A DNA stretch of 64,000 bases from the NCBI RefSeq assembly GCF_000247815.1, contig NC_021700.1, positions 17,555,426 through 17,619,425 on the forward strand, given 5' to 3'. The position numbers and the translations under genes are program-made. The notes beneath the pieces are model-generated. The model had not been told where the DNA came from. It ran no database searches and was given only the letters and a program-made list of their open reading frames with translations. Of this stretch, positions 1 through 18,565 are shown in pieces; position 1 is the stretch's first letter; each line of letters opens with the position of its first letter. The DNA comes from Ficedula albicollis. Taxonomy: Eukaryota; Chordata; Aves; Passeriformes; Muscicapidae.

Positions 1-5950
<5,950 letters not shown>

Positions 5951-6172
5951 TAACCGCACCCTAACCCTAACCTCTGACCCTAAGCCTAAATCTTAACCTA
6001 ACCCGAACCCAAATCCTAACCTCCAACACTAACCCTAACCCTAACCCTAACCTTAAACATATGTCTAATCACTAAACCTAAACTGTAACCCTAAACCTTA
6101 CTCTAATCCTACCCTAACACTAACCTTGGCTATGACCCCTAATCCTAAACCAAAGTCTTACCCATTACCCTA
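5951..6172. repeat. Degenerate telomere-like CCCTAA tract
   Basis: The block is built from CCCTAA and one- or two-base variants (CCCTAAG, CCTAACC, CCCGAA, CCTAAAC), with three clean tandem units near 6028-6050. It follows the satellite and stops at an assembly gap. It is a decayed interstitial or subtelomere-type array rather than a functional telomere, because the hexamer is heavily mutated. Confidence 0.75.
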
Positions 6173-6543
6173 NNNNNNNNNNNNNNNNNNNNNNNNNNNN
6201 NNNNNNNNNNNNNNNNNNNNNNNNNNNNNNNNNNNNNNNNNNNNNNNNNNNNNNNNNNNNNNNNNNNNNNNNNNNNNNNNNNNNNNNNNNNNNNNNNNNN
6301 NNNNNNNNNNNNNNNNNNNNNNNNNNNNNNNNNNNNNNNNNNNNNNNNNNNNNNNNNNNNNNNNNNNNNNNNNNNNNNNNNNNNNNNNNNNNNNNNNNNN
6401 NNNNNNNNNNNNNNNNNNNNNNNNNNNNNNNNNNNNNNNNNNNNNNNNNNNNNNNNNNNNNNNNNNNNNNNNNNNNNNNNNNNNNNNNNNNNNNNNNNNN
6501 NNNNNNNNNNNNNNNNNNNNNNNNNNNNNNNNNNNNNNNNNNN
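6173..6543. other. Assembly gap (371 N)
   Basis: 371 unknown bases lie between the telomere-like tract and a minisatellite. The true gap length is unknown. Confidence 1.
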
Positions 6544-6915
6544 GATGCACAGATCCACCCACAGGGATCCATGGGGATGCAGAGATCCACCCACAGCCCA
6601 TGGGGTTCTGTGGGGATGCAGAGATCCACCCACAAGGATCTGTGGGGATGCAGAGATCCTCCCACAGCCCATGAGGATCTGTGGGGATGCAGAGATCCTC
6701 CCACAGCCCATGAGGATCTGTGGGGATGCAGAGATCCTCCCACAGCCCATGAGGATAAAACACTCAACCCCCAACACATGGGGATGCACAGATCCACCCA
6801 CAGGGATCCATGGGGATGCAGAGATCCACCCACAGCCCATGGATCCTTGGGGATGCAGAGATCCACTCACAGCCTGTGAGGATCCATGGGTATGCAGAGA
6901 TTCATGCACAGCCTG
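6544..6915. repeat. 39-bp minisatellite derived from an ERV LTR
   Basis: A unit of the form 'ggatgcagagatcc-[ta]-cccacagccc-atg-aggatctgtgg' repeats about nine times. Three central copies are in exact 39-base register (6661, 6700, 6739), and the flanking copies are more diverged. The unit resembles part of the common avian ERVL-type LTR that directly follows, so the array probably arose by expansion inside that LTR. Its left end is lost in the gap. Confidence 0.75.
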
Positions 6916-7527
6916 TGGAGAAGGTGCCCATGCCAGAGTGGGTGGATGCCTGGAGGAGGCTGTGATCCAGTGGAGAGAGAGGGACTCTGCTTCCAGTCTG
7001 AAGTAGCCTGTCCTTGGAGGGCTACACCCCGTGGGAAGAGAGACCCACATCACAGCAATTCTTGGAAGACTGTCTGCCCATGGGAGGGAATCATGTTGCA
7101 GCAGTTTTGGCAGGACTACTGCTTGTGAGAGTGGAGCCACACTGGAAAAGCTCACAGAGAGTTGTCTCCCGTGGGAGGGACCCATCTCCCAGAGCAGCGG
7201 AAGAAAATCTTTGGGTGATGAACTGACCAAAACCCCCATGCTCTGTCCCATGTGCTGTGAGTGACAGAGAGGGAGGGAGAGGCTGGGAAAAGGTGAGGTG
7301 TTTTTAAGGGCTTATTCACTTGTCATCCTTATCTGATTTTGTTGGTAATAAATTCACTTTATACCTCTAAGCCAAGCCTGTTTTGCCCTTGGAGTGTTTT
7401 CTCCAGGTCCCTATCTCAACTCATTAAGCATTCATTAATTTTTTGCACTCATCTGTCCAGCCATTGCAAGGGAGCGTGAGTAAGCAACTTTTTTGGGTGC
7501 CTGGCATTTGGCCAGTGCCAAACCACA
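6916..7527 (+). mobile_element. ERVL-type avian LTR, 5' part altered
   Basis: The sequence has the layout of a widespread bird LTR. 'Gtgggaggga' blocks are followed by 'gatgaactgacc', then an AATAAA signal at 7347-7352, a T-rich U5, and a terminus 'gcctggcatttggccagtgccaaaccaca' ending in CA at 7527. No internal retroviral sequence follows, so this is probably a solo LTR whose 5' end merges with the 39-bp minisatellite. The family assignment is from memory of bird repeats, not from a search. Confidence 0.65.
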
Positions 7528-10500
7528 ATAATTTGTAGTTTACAGCCTTTGGCCTGTAGCTGTTCATGTGCTATGGGTGAGTTGTAAGGAATCTTCAGGT
7601 AGTAGCTGAATAAAGCAAAGTTTTCACAGTATGCTTAATCTTGCTGATTAAGGGCTGCATCTCAAATAAAAAACTATGGCCATAAGAATTGAAGGACTGT
7701 AAACGAGAATTCTGAAAAACAGAAAGAAAATAGAATGTCTGCAAAACTAATAGCAGATTAATTGATTAAACTCCTCCAGAGTGTTTTGGCAGATAGGAAA
7801 GCAGACTATAGTCTGTTGAAAACATCTCTTTAATTGTTGAAAATGCTCAAATGCTACTTTAATACTCTCTAACTTTTTCTTAGCTACTTATTCACTAAGA
7901 AAAGGTTAGATTGTAGTATGTGATAAAGAATAAGAAGAGGCTCTTTGCAGAATGCTCGTATTTATTTCACGATGATCTCGGGGAACAAAGAGGCAAAGAG
8001 GAAGAGTCTCTCAGATAATGGACTTTTCTAGTGAAAGGTCAGGGAGGGGGCTTTGGCTTTCTGCCAATGGGATTAAGACAGGGGGGAAGAGTCATGCATT
8101 CCTTTTACCCTAGTATTGGATTACAACACTCATAGGAATTTACGTTCATACATAATTACAAATTACCTTTAAAAATGCCAAAGAATGGACCTGTCTCTCT
8201 TCATTGACCTCAGTTATAGGGCTGGAAACAAAGAGCAAGCTCGCTGAATATTTTCAGTGTGTCAGCTGGCTTTATGCAAAATCTGTATTACTCTTTGATT
8301 TAAGACAAAGTGTAAGGCTTCAATGTTAGGTAGTAATAAGGAGAGTTTTTTTTCTGTTAGCCAAGTTTAGTAATTTGAATGTGCTGTCCTGCAGTTCTAG
8401 GAATTCCCTGGTGACTCAAAAGGAGGATATTTGACATCCGTCACAACTTCTTCGGTATGTACCCATAAATGTACGGGTCTTGGTCAAATGTAGTACCTCA
8501 GAAATTGTGAAAGGTAAAAATACTACTCTGCCACAGCAAGTTTTACTTTTTTGTGTGACTTCTATTATGTGTGGTTAGCATCAGTCTTTGGCAATAACAT
8601 TTCTTACAAACCCTCAGTTATCTGAGGCAACAGTAGGTGAACTCATTTGACTGTGGAGTTTGGACCAAGGATGTGGGAATCTTACATTTTAGCACATTCT
8701 CTTAAAATTTATCAAATTTTTCTGATACTTATATTTTTTCAAGATAGCGTAAGGAAAGTGTTGAAATCAGCAGAACTAATTTTGAACAGTAGCTCAGTAT
8801 CACTTGAAATACAAACATTGAATGTTTTTATTTTATGCTGTTTATTTCCTTTAAAGTAACTAAGGTACAGTCTTTGGCACTTCTAAAGGTAATGATTTTG
8901 CCTTTTATTTCATTTTATTAAGCAGAAAAAAATTATCTGTTGTGAAAGGACACTAGGAAAGGAATTACTTTGTATTCAGTTCAGGGTAGTCATCTCATTG
9001 TTCAGAGTTCAGTAGACAAATTATTCGGGAGCCAAACTGCTGAAAATACGTCTTTTTATGCTTCTAAATAAATCTGACTTGCCTTTCAGAACCTGTTACC
9101 TATATATAAGAATAATATTTTATTTTCTCATTGTTGATGTATATGTTGGCTTCTGATGCTGTCTTAGAAAACTATGGACATTGGCTGTAGTCAGCTAATT
9201 TCAGTGTTATATGAACTTGTCGTTCTTCCTGCAGTGCAATACTATCAAGCAGGGTTTCCTGGCACTGTTTCTTTTCCCTCCTCCTTTTACAAAGACAGCT
9301 AAAGTAGTTTTGCATACCAAATCCTTAAATATCTCCCAACTTTAAAAAATGCTTTGTTTTACTCATCTTCCACTCTTGAGAATGAAATATGAATGGTCAT
9401 AGGAGATAGAATGGTTGTCGACATTGTGTCCTGCGAAGAAGAATGAGGTTTATACTGAAAGAAACTGACTCAACTTTGGCCTCTTAGTGCCTTTTCCTTT
9501 ACCACCAGTAGCAGGGAGATGAAAACAGGCAGATGTCAATAATTCTGTCTCAATAGTTCTTTGTCTTCATCAACTCTGCCCCTCTACTCCCACTGCTTAA
9601 AAATTTTGGGTTTTTTCCTTTAGGATCATTATCATGTATTGTGAAGCTATTCCTGTAGCAGTATTTTGTGATTAGGATCATTATCATGTATTGTGAAGCT
9701 ATTTCTGTAGCAGTATTTTGTGGTCCTTTAGGATCATTATCATGTATTGTGAAGCTATTCCTGTAGCAGTATTTTGTGAACTTCTTGGTCTGAATATGAC
9801 AGTCAAATAAAATTATATTGAAGACCTATATTTCCTTAAGAGATTCTGTAATTATAAGGTCATATGTAGCATAAACAAATGTACTAAGCAAAGGAACATT
9901 CTTCACTGGAACAAATTGATTTCTGAGCTTGCAATATAAACTTTTTTTGTAGTAGTTGATCAGCTGATGTAGAGATCATGTCTAGAAATGAATATGCTTG
10001 CTTTCTTCACATTTACTGCCTAGAGTAGTGAATGTGTAATCCACCCTCTCTGAATCACTTTGGGAATTTCTGTGCATGTAGACTGCAAGTACAATATATA
10101 CAATTTAAGAATACAAAGCAGTGGTTTATTAGAAGATGTAGATAACTGGTAGCATGTTAGTCTTGACTAAATGGTAGTGTACCCTTCATAAGATGTCTGA
10201 GGAGTTATAAGGAAAAACCTGACCTCAGACCACAGCAACAAAAAAGCCCAGCCTCACCAAGTGAAGACTTGGTGTCCTGACTTCTTGGAAGGTAGGTGGT
10301 ACTCCTTGGAGTTGTGGGTAGCCAGGTAGAAAACAGAGGAGCTCAAATCCTACTATGAAAGCTTTATAGGAATTTCAGAGACTTGGAAACAAGTAACAAG
10401 TCTAAAACATTTCCTAAACTATTTTTTCTATTCTAGATATATGGTGCTCTAGCCAGTACCTGCAGTGTCTCAAATTCAGGTTAGTCATACTTTGTACTGT

Positions 10501-10682
10501 AACTCCTCTCCAAGTTATGCATATTTCGTTTCATAAAAAGCAGTATTTCCATATTGTGTTCTTCAGTCACCAAGATTTACCTCAGATTTGCAGGTTAGAG
10601 ATTCATTAGTGAGGTGTTTTACCTCTCACTGTTTTCCACTCTGAGCAGTTTCACAAAGTACTTAGTGCCATCTATGTGTAAT
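7528..10682. other. No gene recognised; A/T-rich intergenic DNA
   Basis: No exon-like open frame with splice borders, RNA gene or mobile element was recognised, apart from the short triplication at 9621. The small open frame at 8647-8859 has no recognisable similarity and is consistent with chance. Confidence 0.6.
9621..9779. repeat. Triplicated ~50-bp block
   Basis: The block starting 'taggatcattatcatg' and ending 'cagtattttgtg' occurs three times in direct order at 9621, 9673 and 9729, nearly identical (one C/T change in the middle copy). It is a local tandem triplication with no coding content. Confidence 0.9.
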
Positions 10683-11757
10683 AAAGCCTTGACACAGTTT
10701 CCCACGGCATTCTCATGGAAAAACCAGCAGCCTATGGCTTGGACAGGTGCTCTGTTCACTGGGTAAGAACTGCCTGTAAGGCCAAGCCCAGAGAGTGGTG
10801 ATGAGTGGAGTAATATCCAGCTGCTGGCCGGTCACCAGGTCGAGTTCCCCTGGGCCAGTACTGGGAGCACTTCTGCTTAATATCTTTATTAATGAACTGG
10901 ATGAGGGGATGGAGTGCACCCTCAGTCAGTTCATAGGTGAAACCAGACTGTATGGGAGTGTTGATCTGCTGGAGAGCAGGAAAGCTCTGCAGGGGGATCT
11001 GCACAGGCTGGATCATGGCTGAGGCCAACGGTGTGAGGTTCAACAAGGCCCAGTGCTGGGTCCTGCCCTTGGGTCACAACAACCCCAGGCAGAGCCACAG
11101 GCTGGGACAGAGTGGCTGGAAAGGACCTGGGGGTGCTGGTGGCAGCAGCTGAACATGAGCCAGGGTGTGCCCAGGGGGCCAAGAAGGCCAATGGCATCCT
11201 GGCCTGGATCAGCAATGGTGTGGGCAGCAGGAGCAGGGCAGGGATTGTCCCCCTGTGCTGGGCACTGCTGAGGCCACACCTCGAGTGCTGTGTCCAGCTC
11301 TGGGCCCTGAGTGCAAGAAAGACACCGAGGGGCTGGAGTGAGTGCAGAGAAGGGCAATGGAGCTGGGGCAGGGTCTGGAGCAGCAGTGCTGTGAGGAGCA
11401 GCTGAGGGGGCTGGGGGTGTTTATCCTGGAGAAAAAGAGGCTCAGGGGTGACCTAAAAAGAGGTCGTATCTGGGTGGGAATCAGTCTCTTCTCCCAGGCA
11501 ACCACTGACAGGATGAGAGGAAGTTGCCTTAATACCAGAGGACATTCAGGTGGATTATCAGGGAGAAGTTCTTTACATTAGGCATTGGAATGGGCTGCCC
11601 AGGGAGATGATGGAGTCACCATGCCTGGAAGATTTCGAAAACACCTTGATGTGGCCCTTAGTGCTGTGGTTTAGTTGACAGAGTGGTGTTTGATCAAAGG
11701 TTATACTCAATGTTGGAGGTCTTTTCCAGCATTAATGATTCTATGGTTCTATGAGAA
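10683..11757 (+). mobile_element. CR1 LINE, 3' part of ORF2 to 3' end
   Basis: Translation shows relics of the CR1 reverse transcriptase (DTVPHGILMEK-like near 10692; LFNIFINELDEGMECTLSQF at about 10870-10930). These are followed by the CR1 3' region, ending in 'gattctatggttctatgag'. The polymerase block usually containing ADDTKL reads IGETRL, and stops and frameshifts are present, so the element is dead. It is 5' truncated, as most CR1 copies are. Confidence 0.9.
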
Positions 11758-11764
11758 GTGAAAA

Positions 11765-11950
11765 TGGCCTTAGGCTTAATCAGGGGAGGTTTATGTCAAA
11801 TATTAGGAAAAATTTAAGAAACAAGTTTTTAAGCATTGGATCTGGCTCCCCAGGTTGGTGGTGAAGTTGCAATCCCTGGCATTGTTTAAAAAATGAGTCA
11901 AGATGGCATTTTGAGATATGATTTAGTAGGCAGAGGTAGGTGTAAGAGAA
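11765..11950 (+). mobile_element. Old CR1 3' fragment
   Basis: The words 'caggggaggttta', 'atattaggaaaaat', 'agcattggatctggctccccagg' and 'atccctggcattgtttaaaa' follow the order of the CR1 3' region, but with heavy divergence. It lies just after the better-preserved CR1 copy and seems to be an independent, older insertion. Confidence 0.6.
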
Positions 11951-14900
11951 GAGTACCTGGGTGATAAGCCGTTCTCATCTACATAGCCTTTTTCTTTTGC
12001 TATATTCATTGTTGAAGTGTATGTGAGAAACTTGCTTCACTGCTGGTGGTTACTACAAACTGCTGCATCTCTCTCCCTTCGTAGTGACTCTCTACCAACA
12101 CTAGTTCATGCTGATTGAAGCTGTCATAAGGAGTCTGCTCACTGTTGTCTTGGAGTGGAAAATTACAAGAAATGGCACTTTGTTGTCCTGCTATTAAAGC
12201 CACATGAGATTTTCAGTAATTCCTTTAGCCTGTTTGTACAAATGATGTTTAATTTTGTTTCACTGCTTTTGCAACTGTAGTAAAAGGCTTGGGAATTTTA
12301 AATTTCCTTAGGATTAAAACATGTAAAAAAATTCTGTAATAAACCACTAAAGACATTACTCTGGGAATAAAGCATTCCTTTTTTGCCATCATTTTAACAG
12401 ATTGCAATTACAGCTATTGGGATGTCGCAAGGCTGTAAAGGAAGATGTGACAGGAAGGAAGTATTGCATAGTTCTCTATTCTGAAATTGGTAACAGCTTT
12501 GTGGCCTTCTTAGTGAAAAACATGATTCTCTTATTGAGGAATAAATCTTCATTAGAGTACGAATGAAGAAGGTTCACAAATAATTGCACTTACGCATTAA
12601 AACTTTCTGTGTGCATTGAATGTTGGTTGTTGCACACTGCACAACATAATAATTGGTACATTTCTTATGCCTTTTGTTAGGTTTGTGGAGTCTGCCTCAG
12701 ACTCTGATTTGACTTAGTTTTATATGTGCCCTTTGTAGGGACGCTGACTTTAGGCACACGATGGATTGTGGTGGTCCTTTCTCTCTCCCCCTACGCCTTT
12801 ATCAAAAACTCACTGCTTATATAGTAGGTCAAGGACTAACACAAATTTCCATGCCAAATGTGTAATTTACTAATAAAACTTTCTGATTGATTTCAGACCC
12901 TTTGACTCATAGTTCCTTTTGACCAGCGAGCATTTACAAATCTTAGGTGCTTTCTTCCCCTTAGCAGTGGGTTGTCACACCCATTATTGTTGCTTATTCA
13001 GTGATATGTTACATAAGCTTGGACAATGTTTTACATTTATCTAAGGCTTTAGTCATAAACCAGTAATTTAAGAGTATGGTTTTGAGAGTACTGCTGTTGT
13101 TGAATTTTTATGTTACACTAAAGTGAAATTTAAGAACAGCGTAGTTAATTTTTTACCTGTTAAATGCAACCTTGCATGGAGGTTGTAGATTTGATGCTAG
13201 TAGATTTCTAATGTTAAGCTAATCACTGAATAATGGAGTTATTCATATTTGGAAAGTGATATCAGACTGGTTTCACTGGATTTTTCTTCCCCATGAGTGA
13301 AACCAGTAGGGAATAGAAGGGCATTCATGTTTTTTATTTGTTTTGCAATGCCATAAGTCAATGAATGTCATGCCCTCCTCTTTACATTTAGAGGAATGAA
13401 GTGGTTCAAGTAGTTGTCATAGGTAGAAATCAGCCTAATGAGTTTCTTGGTTAAAACAAACGCTGCAATTTCCTGAGATAAAATTCCGTATATGTTTTCC
13501 ATCTAACCTGCTTTTGCTAGGACTTCACGATTAAATGCTACAAAGTCAATTTGTGGTCAGGTCAATGAAAATGCACCTAATTTTTCCACTGAACTACAGA
13601 ATACTCTCTTCAGTGCCAGTGTTAATGAATACAGGCCTGCTGTAATTATACAGTGGTCAGTAACTTTATAGGGTGTGGTCATACATAATATGGAAGATAA
13701 ATGCTTTTCAAAACCAAACTACTACAGGTAACAAACCAATTTGAAATGAGGGTCAGATTTTTAGCAGTGGTTCTGCAGCATCCTGTCTCACCCTGCCAAC
13801 AGAGAAAGAGGAAATACTGCTCTTAAAGAAGGGGTACCATCTGGGATCTACCAATCTCTGGAGCAATTACCCCTGAATCACCAGCCCTCTCTGGTAGGGA
13901 GACATCAGCAATGGAAACAGTTGAGTCTTTCTGTGGAAGGCACTTCCTTCCTTGTGTTTCAGGAACAGTAGCTTCATTTTGCTCCCATCCTCAGGATGGA
14001 AGAGTTAGTTCTTCTAGAGCATTCAAGTACAAAGTGGATAAAAGTGTCCATAAGTGTGGATATGGAACATTTTTTGGCAGGATTTCTATTGTACTCTAAA
14101 GGTTTCCCATCTTGGGTGCCAAATCACTTTTGGTAAATGATGTCACTTTTCTAAGATGTTTTTCTCTTTACTATCTTGCTACAAATGGTAGTAGCTGAAA
14201 CAGTTACTGATGCTATCATTAAGCGCCTTCTGCATCTGGCAATCTCTTTAGTGCTGCTGTCCAGTCCACAACCAAGTATTTGAGACCGTGCAAGCCTTAA
14301 TGTAAGCATGTATGTAGCCCTGAGGCAGGCAGAGGGATGACTCTAGTTTTTAAAAAGTTTGACAAATGTTTAACTAGTCTGTTAGGTCTGGTGTAGCTTT
14401 TTATGATTCTGAAAGATTGAGAGGCCAACTTTCAGTGTATCAGTAATGTATTAATCTGTGAGAACAGCAGTTAATCAGACCAAGTCTAGAACAGAGGTTC
14501 AATAACTAAACACAATTAAGAGTCTGGTCCTGAGCTTTCTTATATTCTTCCTAAAGAAAAAAAACCCTGATATACCTGAAAAGCACTTAGATTACAGTTT
14601 ACATTTACTTCTTTTGATCCACGTCTGTTTCATCTGTTACTTCATAGTACAACAAATGCAAATTTTCAGAATATCACTATGCATACTTTTAAATAGAAAG
14701 GGGAATTTAAAAACATTAAAGCAGTTTGCAGTGCAGCCTCACATGGAGGTTGTGGAAGATGAGAAGATGGCAATATAATTCAAAAATAAAAAGTACTTCT
14801 TTTGATCCACGTCTGTTTCATCTGTTACTTCATAGTACAACAAATGCAAATTTTCAGAATATCACTATGCATACTTTTAAATAGAAAGGGGAATTTAAAA

Positions 14901-15640
14901 ACATTAAAGCAGTTTGCAGTGCAGCCTCACACGGAGGTTGTGGAAGATGAGGAGATGGCAATATAATTCAAAAATAAAAAGCAAACGGGCTACCTGTCTG
15001 AATCTGATGATTAGCTAAAGAGGGTGAAGGCTAATGAGTGATCTGGAAGTTGGAGTGGCTGTAGAGCTTGGGTGTTAAAGTAGCCTGAAAAAACCTGAGC
15101 TGCACAAGTCATGAAAGTTGAAATGAGTCAATCTACAGCTTCTGTTGTGTGTGACACCAGTGCAGGATAAACATTTTGTTGTGTGCAATGGATCTCTTCC
15201 TGAATTGGGGCCAAGACTTCTTGATGTTCTGACTGCATTATTGAAATTCAGTATCTCTTCTTGCAGAGTGCTTAGCAAGAACTGTCAGTGCTTAATAGGA
15301 GGCACATTAACTAGGGACTTTAGATCTTTCCATTTACTAACTTCACAGCATCTTAATTGCAAAGTTCCTTCTGGTTTTCAGTCCCGTTATTGCTTTTTAT
15401 GTTGCTGATGGCTGCAGTCTTCTTCCAAGCCGTTAAATGGAATACATTTGTTAGTTTTAAAAGGGATCACCACTTGATTTATTCCTCTGCCTGTGCCCTA
15501 AATGATGCATGAGACGCTTAGGAGTGAGTGCTCCTCGGCGGTGGCTGCTACCCAACACTTGTCTCGCTGCGGGAGTTTATGAAGACACTCTTGACTTGGT
15601 TCATCGGCACCAAAGAGTCGCTGGGTACGCTCCTGGCCGG
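11951..15640. other. No gene recognised
   Basis: About 3.7 kb of A/T-rich DNA without recognisable exons, RNA genes or complete mobile elements, apart from the 188-bp tandem duplication at 14606. Small open frames (13911-14099, 15075-15408) have no recognisable similarity. Confidence 0.55.
14606..14981. repeat. 188-bp direct tandem duplication
   Basis: The segment beginning 'tacttcttttgatccacgtc' at 14606 is repeated from 14794 at an offset of 188 bases, ending in 'caaaaataaaaag'. Only two differences were seen (catgg/cacgg and gagaag/gaggag), so the duplication is recent or the copies have been homogenised. Confidence 0.9.
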
Positions 15641-17514
<1,874 letters not shown>

Positions 17515-18149
17515 GTAAGTACCAAATATGTTTTCAGTAGAGGTCTCTCTGCTCACGTTCATTTATATGAAGCGTAAGGGCGTGTGAAACTCTTCCCCGG
17601 ACTGTTATTCGCGTGGATCTCTATCAGTGAAATTTACTTGGATTCACATATTTCTAAGCGTTCGTCCCAGACTTGGGGCGTGATATGCTTCTGCATTTCC
17701 TCGGGCTGAAAAGATCCCTTTGATTTCTTTCTTTCAAGTCCACGAGATAGTAAGAATCGAAACTTTCTGTTTAGCTCATTGCCTTTGTCTCATTTTGTAA
17801 AGAATGCGATCTAGATGCTTGGTGGTTTTCCTTGTGTGTGTAATGGTTAAGAGTCGGTTCTGAAAATGTTTGCAAATGTATGCAATCATCAAAGGAAGGA
17901 AAAGCTCTTACTTAATTTCTCTCTGCTTAATTTTTATTGACTCAAATTTCCTTGAAGTGATGTATCAGATTTAAATGCACTGGCCCCAGGTTTCTTCAAT
18001 GTCGGCAATTTCTGCTTTCTTAGGAAAAATATTTTTGTGATGTGTTTGTGTACATATCCATCATGAATATAATCTTCATACACTCATGCTTAAATTCGGG
18101 AAGTGTCACTTGCCTTCTCACTTGTAATGGACTGCATGACTTTTCTTTT
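17515..18149. other. Start of candidate intron 1, nothing recognised
   Basis: A/T-rich DNA after the candidate first-exon donor. No repeat, exon or RNA gene was recognised. Confidence 0.5.
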
Positions 18150-18565
18150 GGGAGTGGAGGGTCTGGAGCAGCAGTGCTGTGAGGAGCAGCTGAGGGGGCT
18201 GGGGGTGTTTATCCTGGAGAAAAGGAGGCTCAGGGTGACCTTATCACTCTCTACAGCTGCCTGAAAGGAGGTGGTGAGGTGAGGGTCAGTCTCTTCTCCC
18301 AGATAATAAGCAACGGACAAGGAAATTGCTGCAAGTTGCACCAGGAAAGGTTTAGATTGGATATTAGGAAAACATTCTGGTCAGAAAAAGTTGTCAAGCA
18401 CTGGAACAGGCTGCCTGGGAAAGTGGTGGAGTTGTTGTCCCTGGGGGTGTTTAAAAGGCAAGTAGATGCAGCACTTGGAACATGGCTTAGCAGTGGACTT
18501 GGCAGTGCTGGGTTAATGGATGCACTTGATAGTTTTCTTGAATCAAAATGATTCTATGATTGTCT
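18150..18565 (+). mobile_element. CR1 LINE 3' fragment
   Basis: The sequence from 'gggtctggagcagcagtgctgtgagg' to 'atgattctatgattg' is the 3' end region of CR1, with the usual 'atattaggaaaac', 'aagcactggaacaggctgcc' and 'gtccctgggggtgtttaaaag' blocks in order. It is 5' truncated and contains no reverse transcriptase. Confidence 0.88.

Noticed and set aside
5951..6172. True chromosome end
   Set aside because: The hexamers are too mutated and the sequence continues on both sides; it is an interstitial or decayed array at most.
6544..6915. CRISPR-like regular repeat
   Set aside because: Units are contiguous with no unique spacers, and the context is a vertebrate genome; it is a minisatellite. 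The same applies to 15641 and 24353.
11040..11581. Several overlapping frames of 70-105 codons near 11 kb and again near 55.5 kb
   Set aside because: Both sets fall inside the same GC-rich CR1 core; they are repeat-derived.
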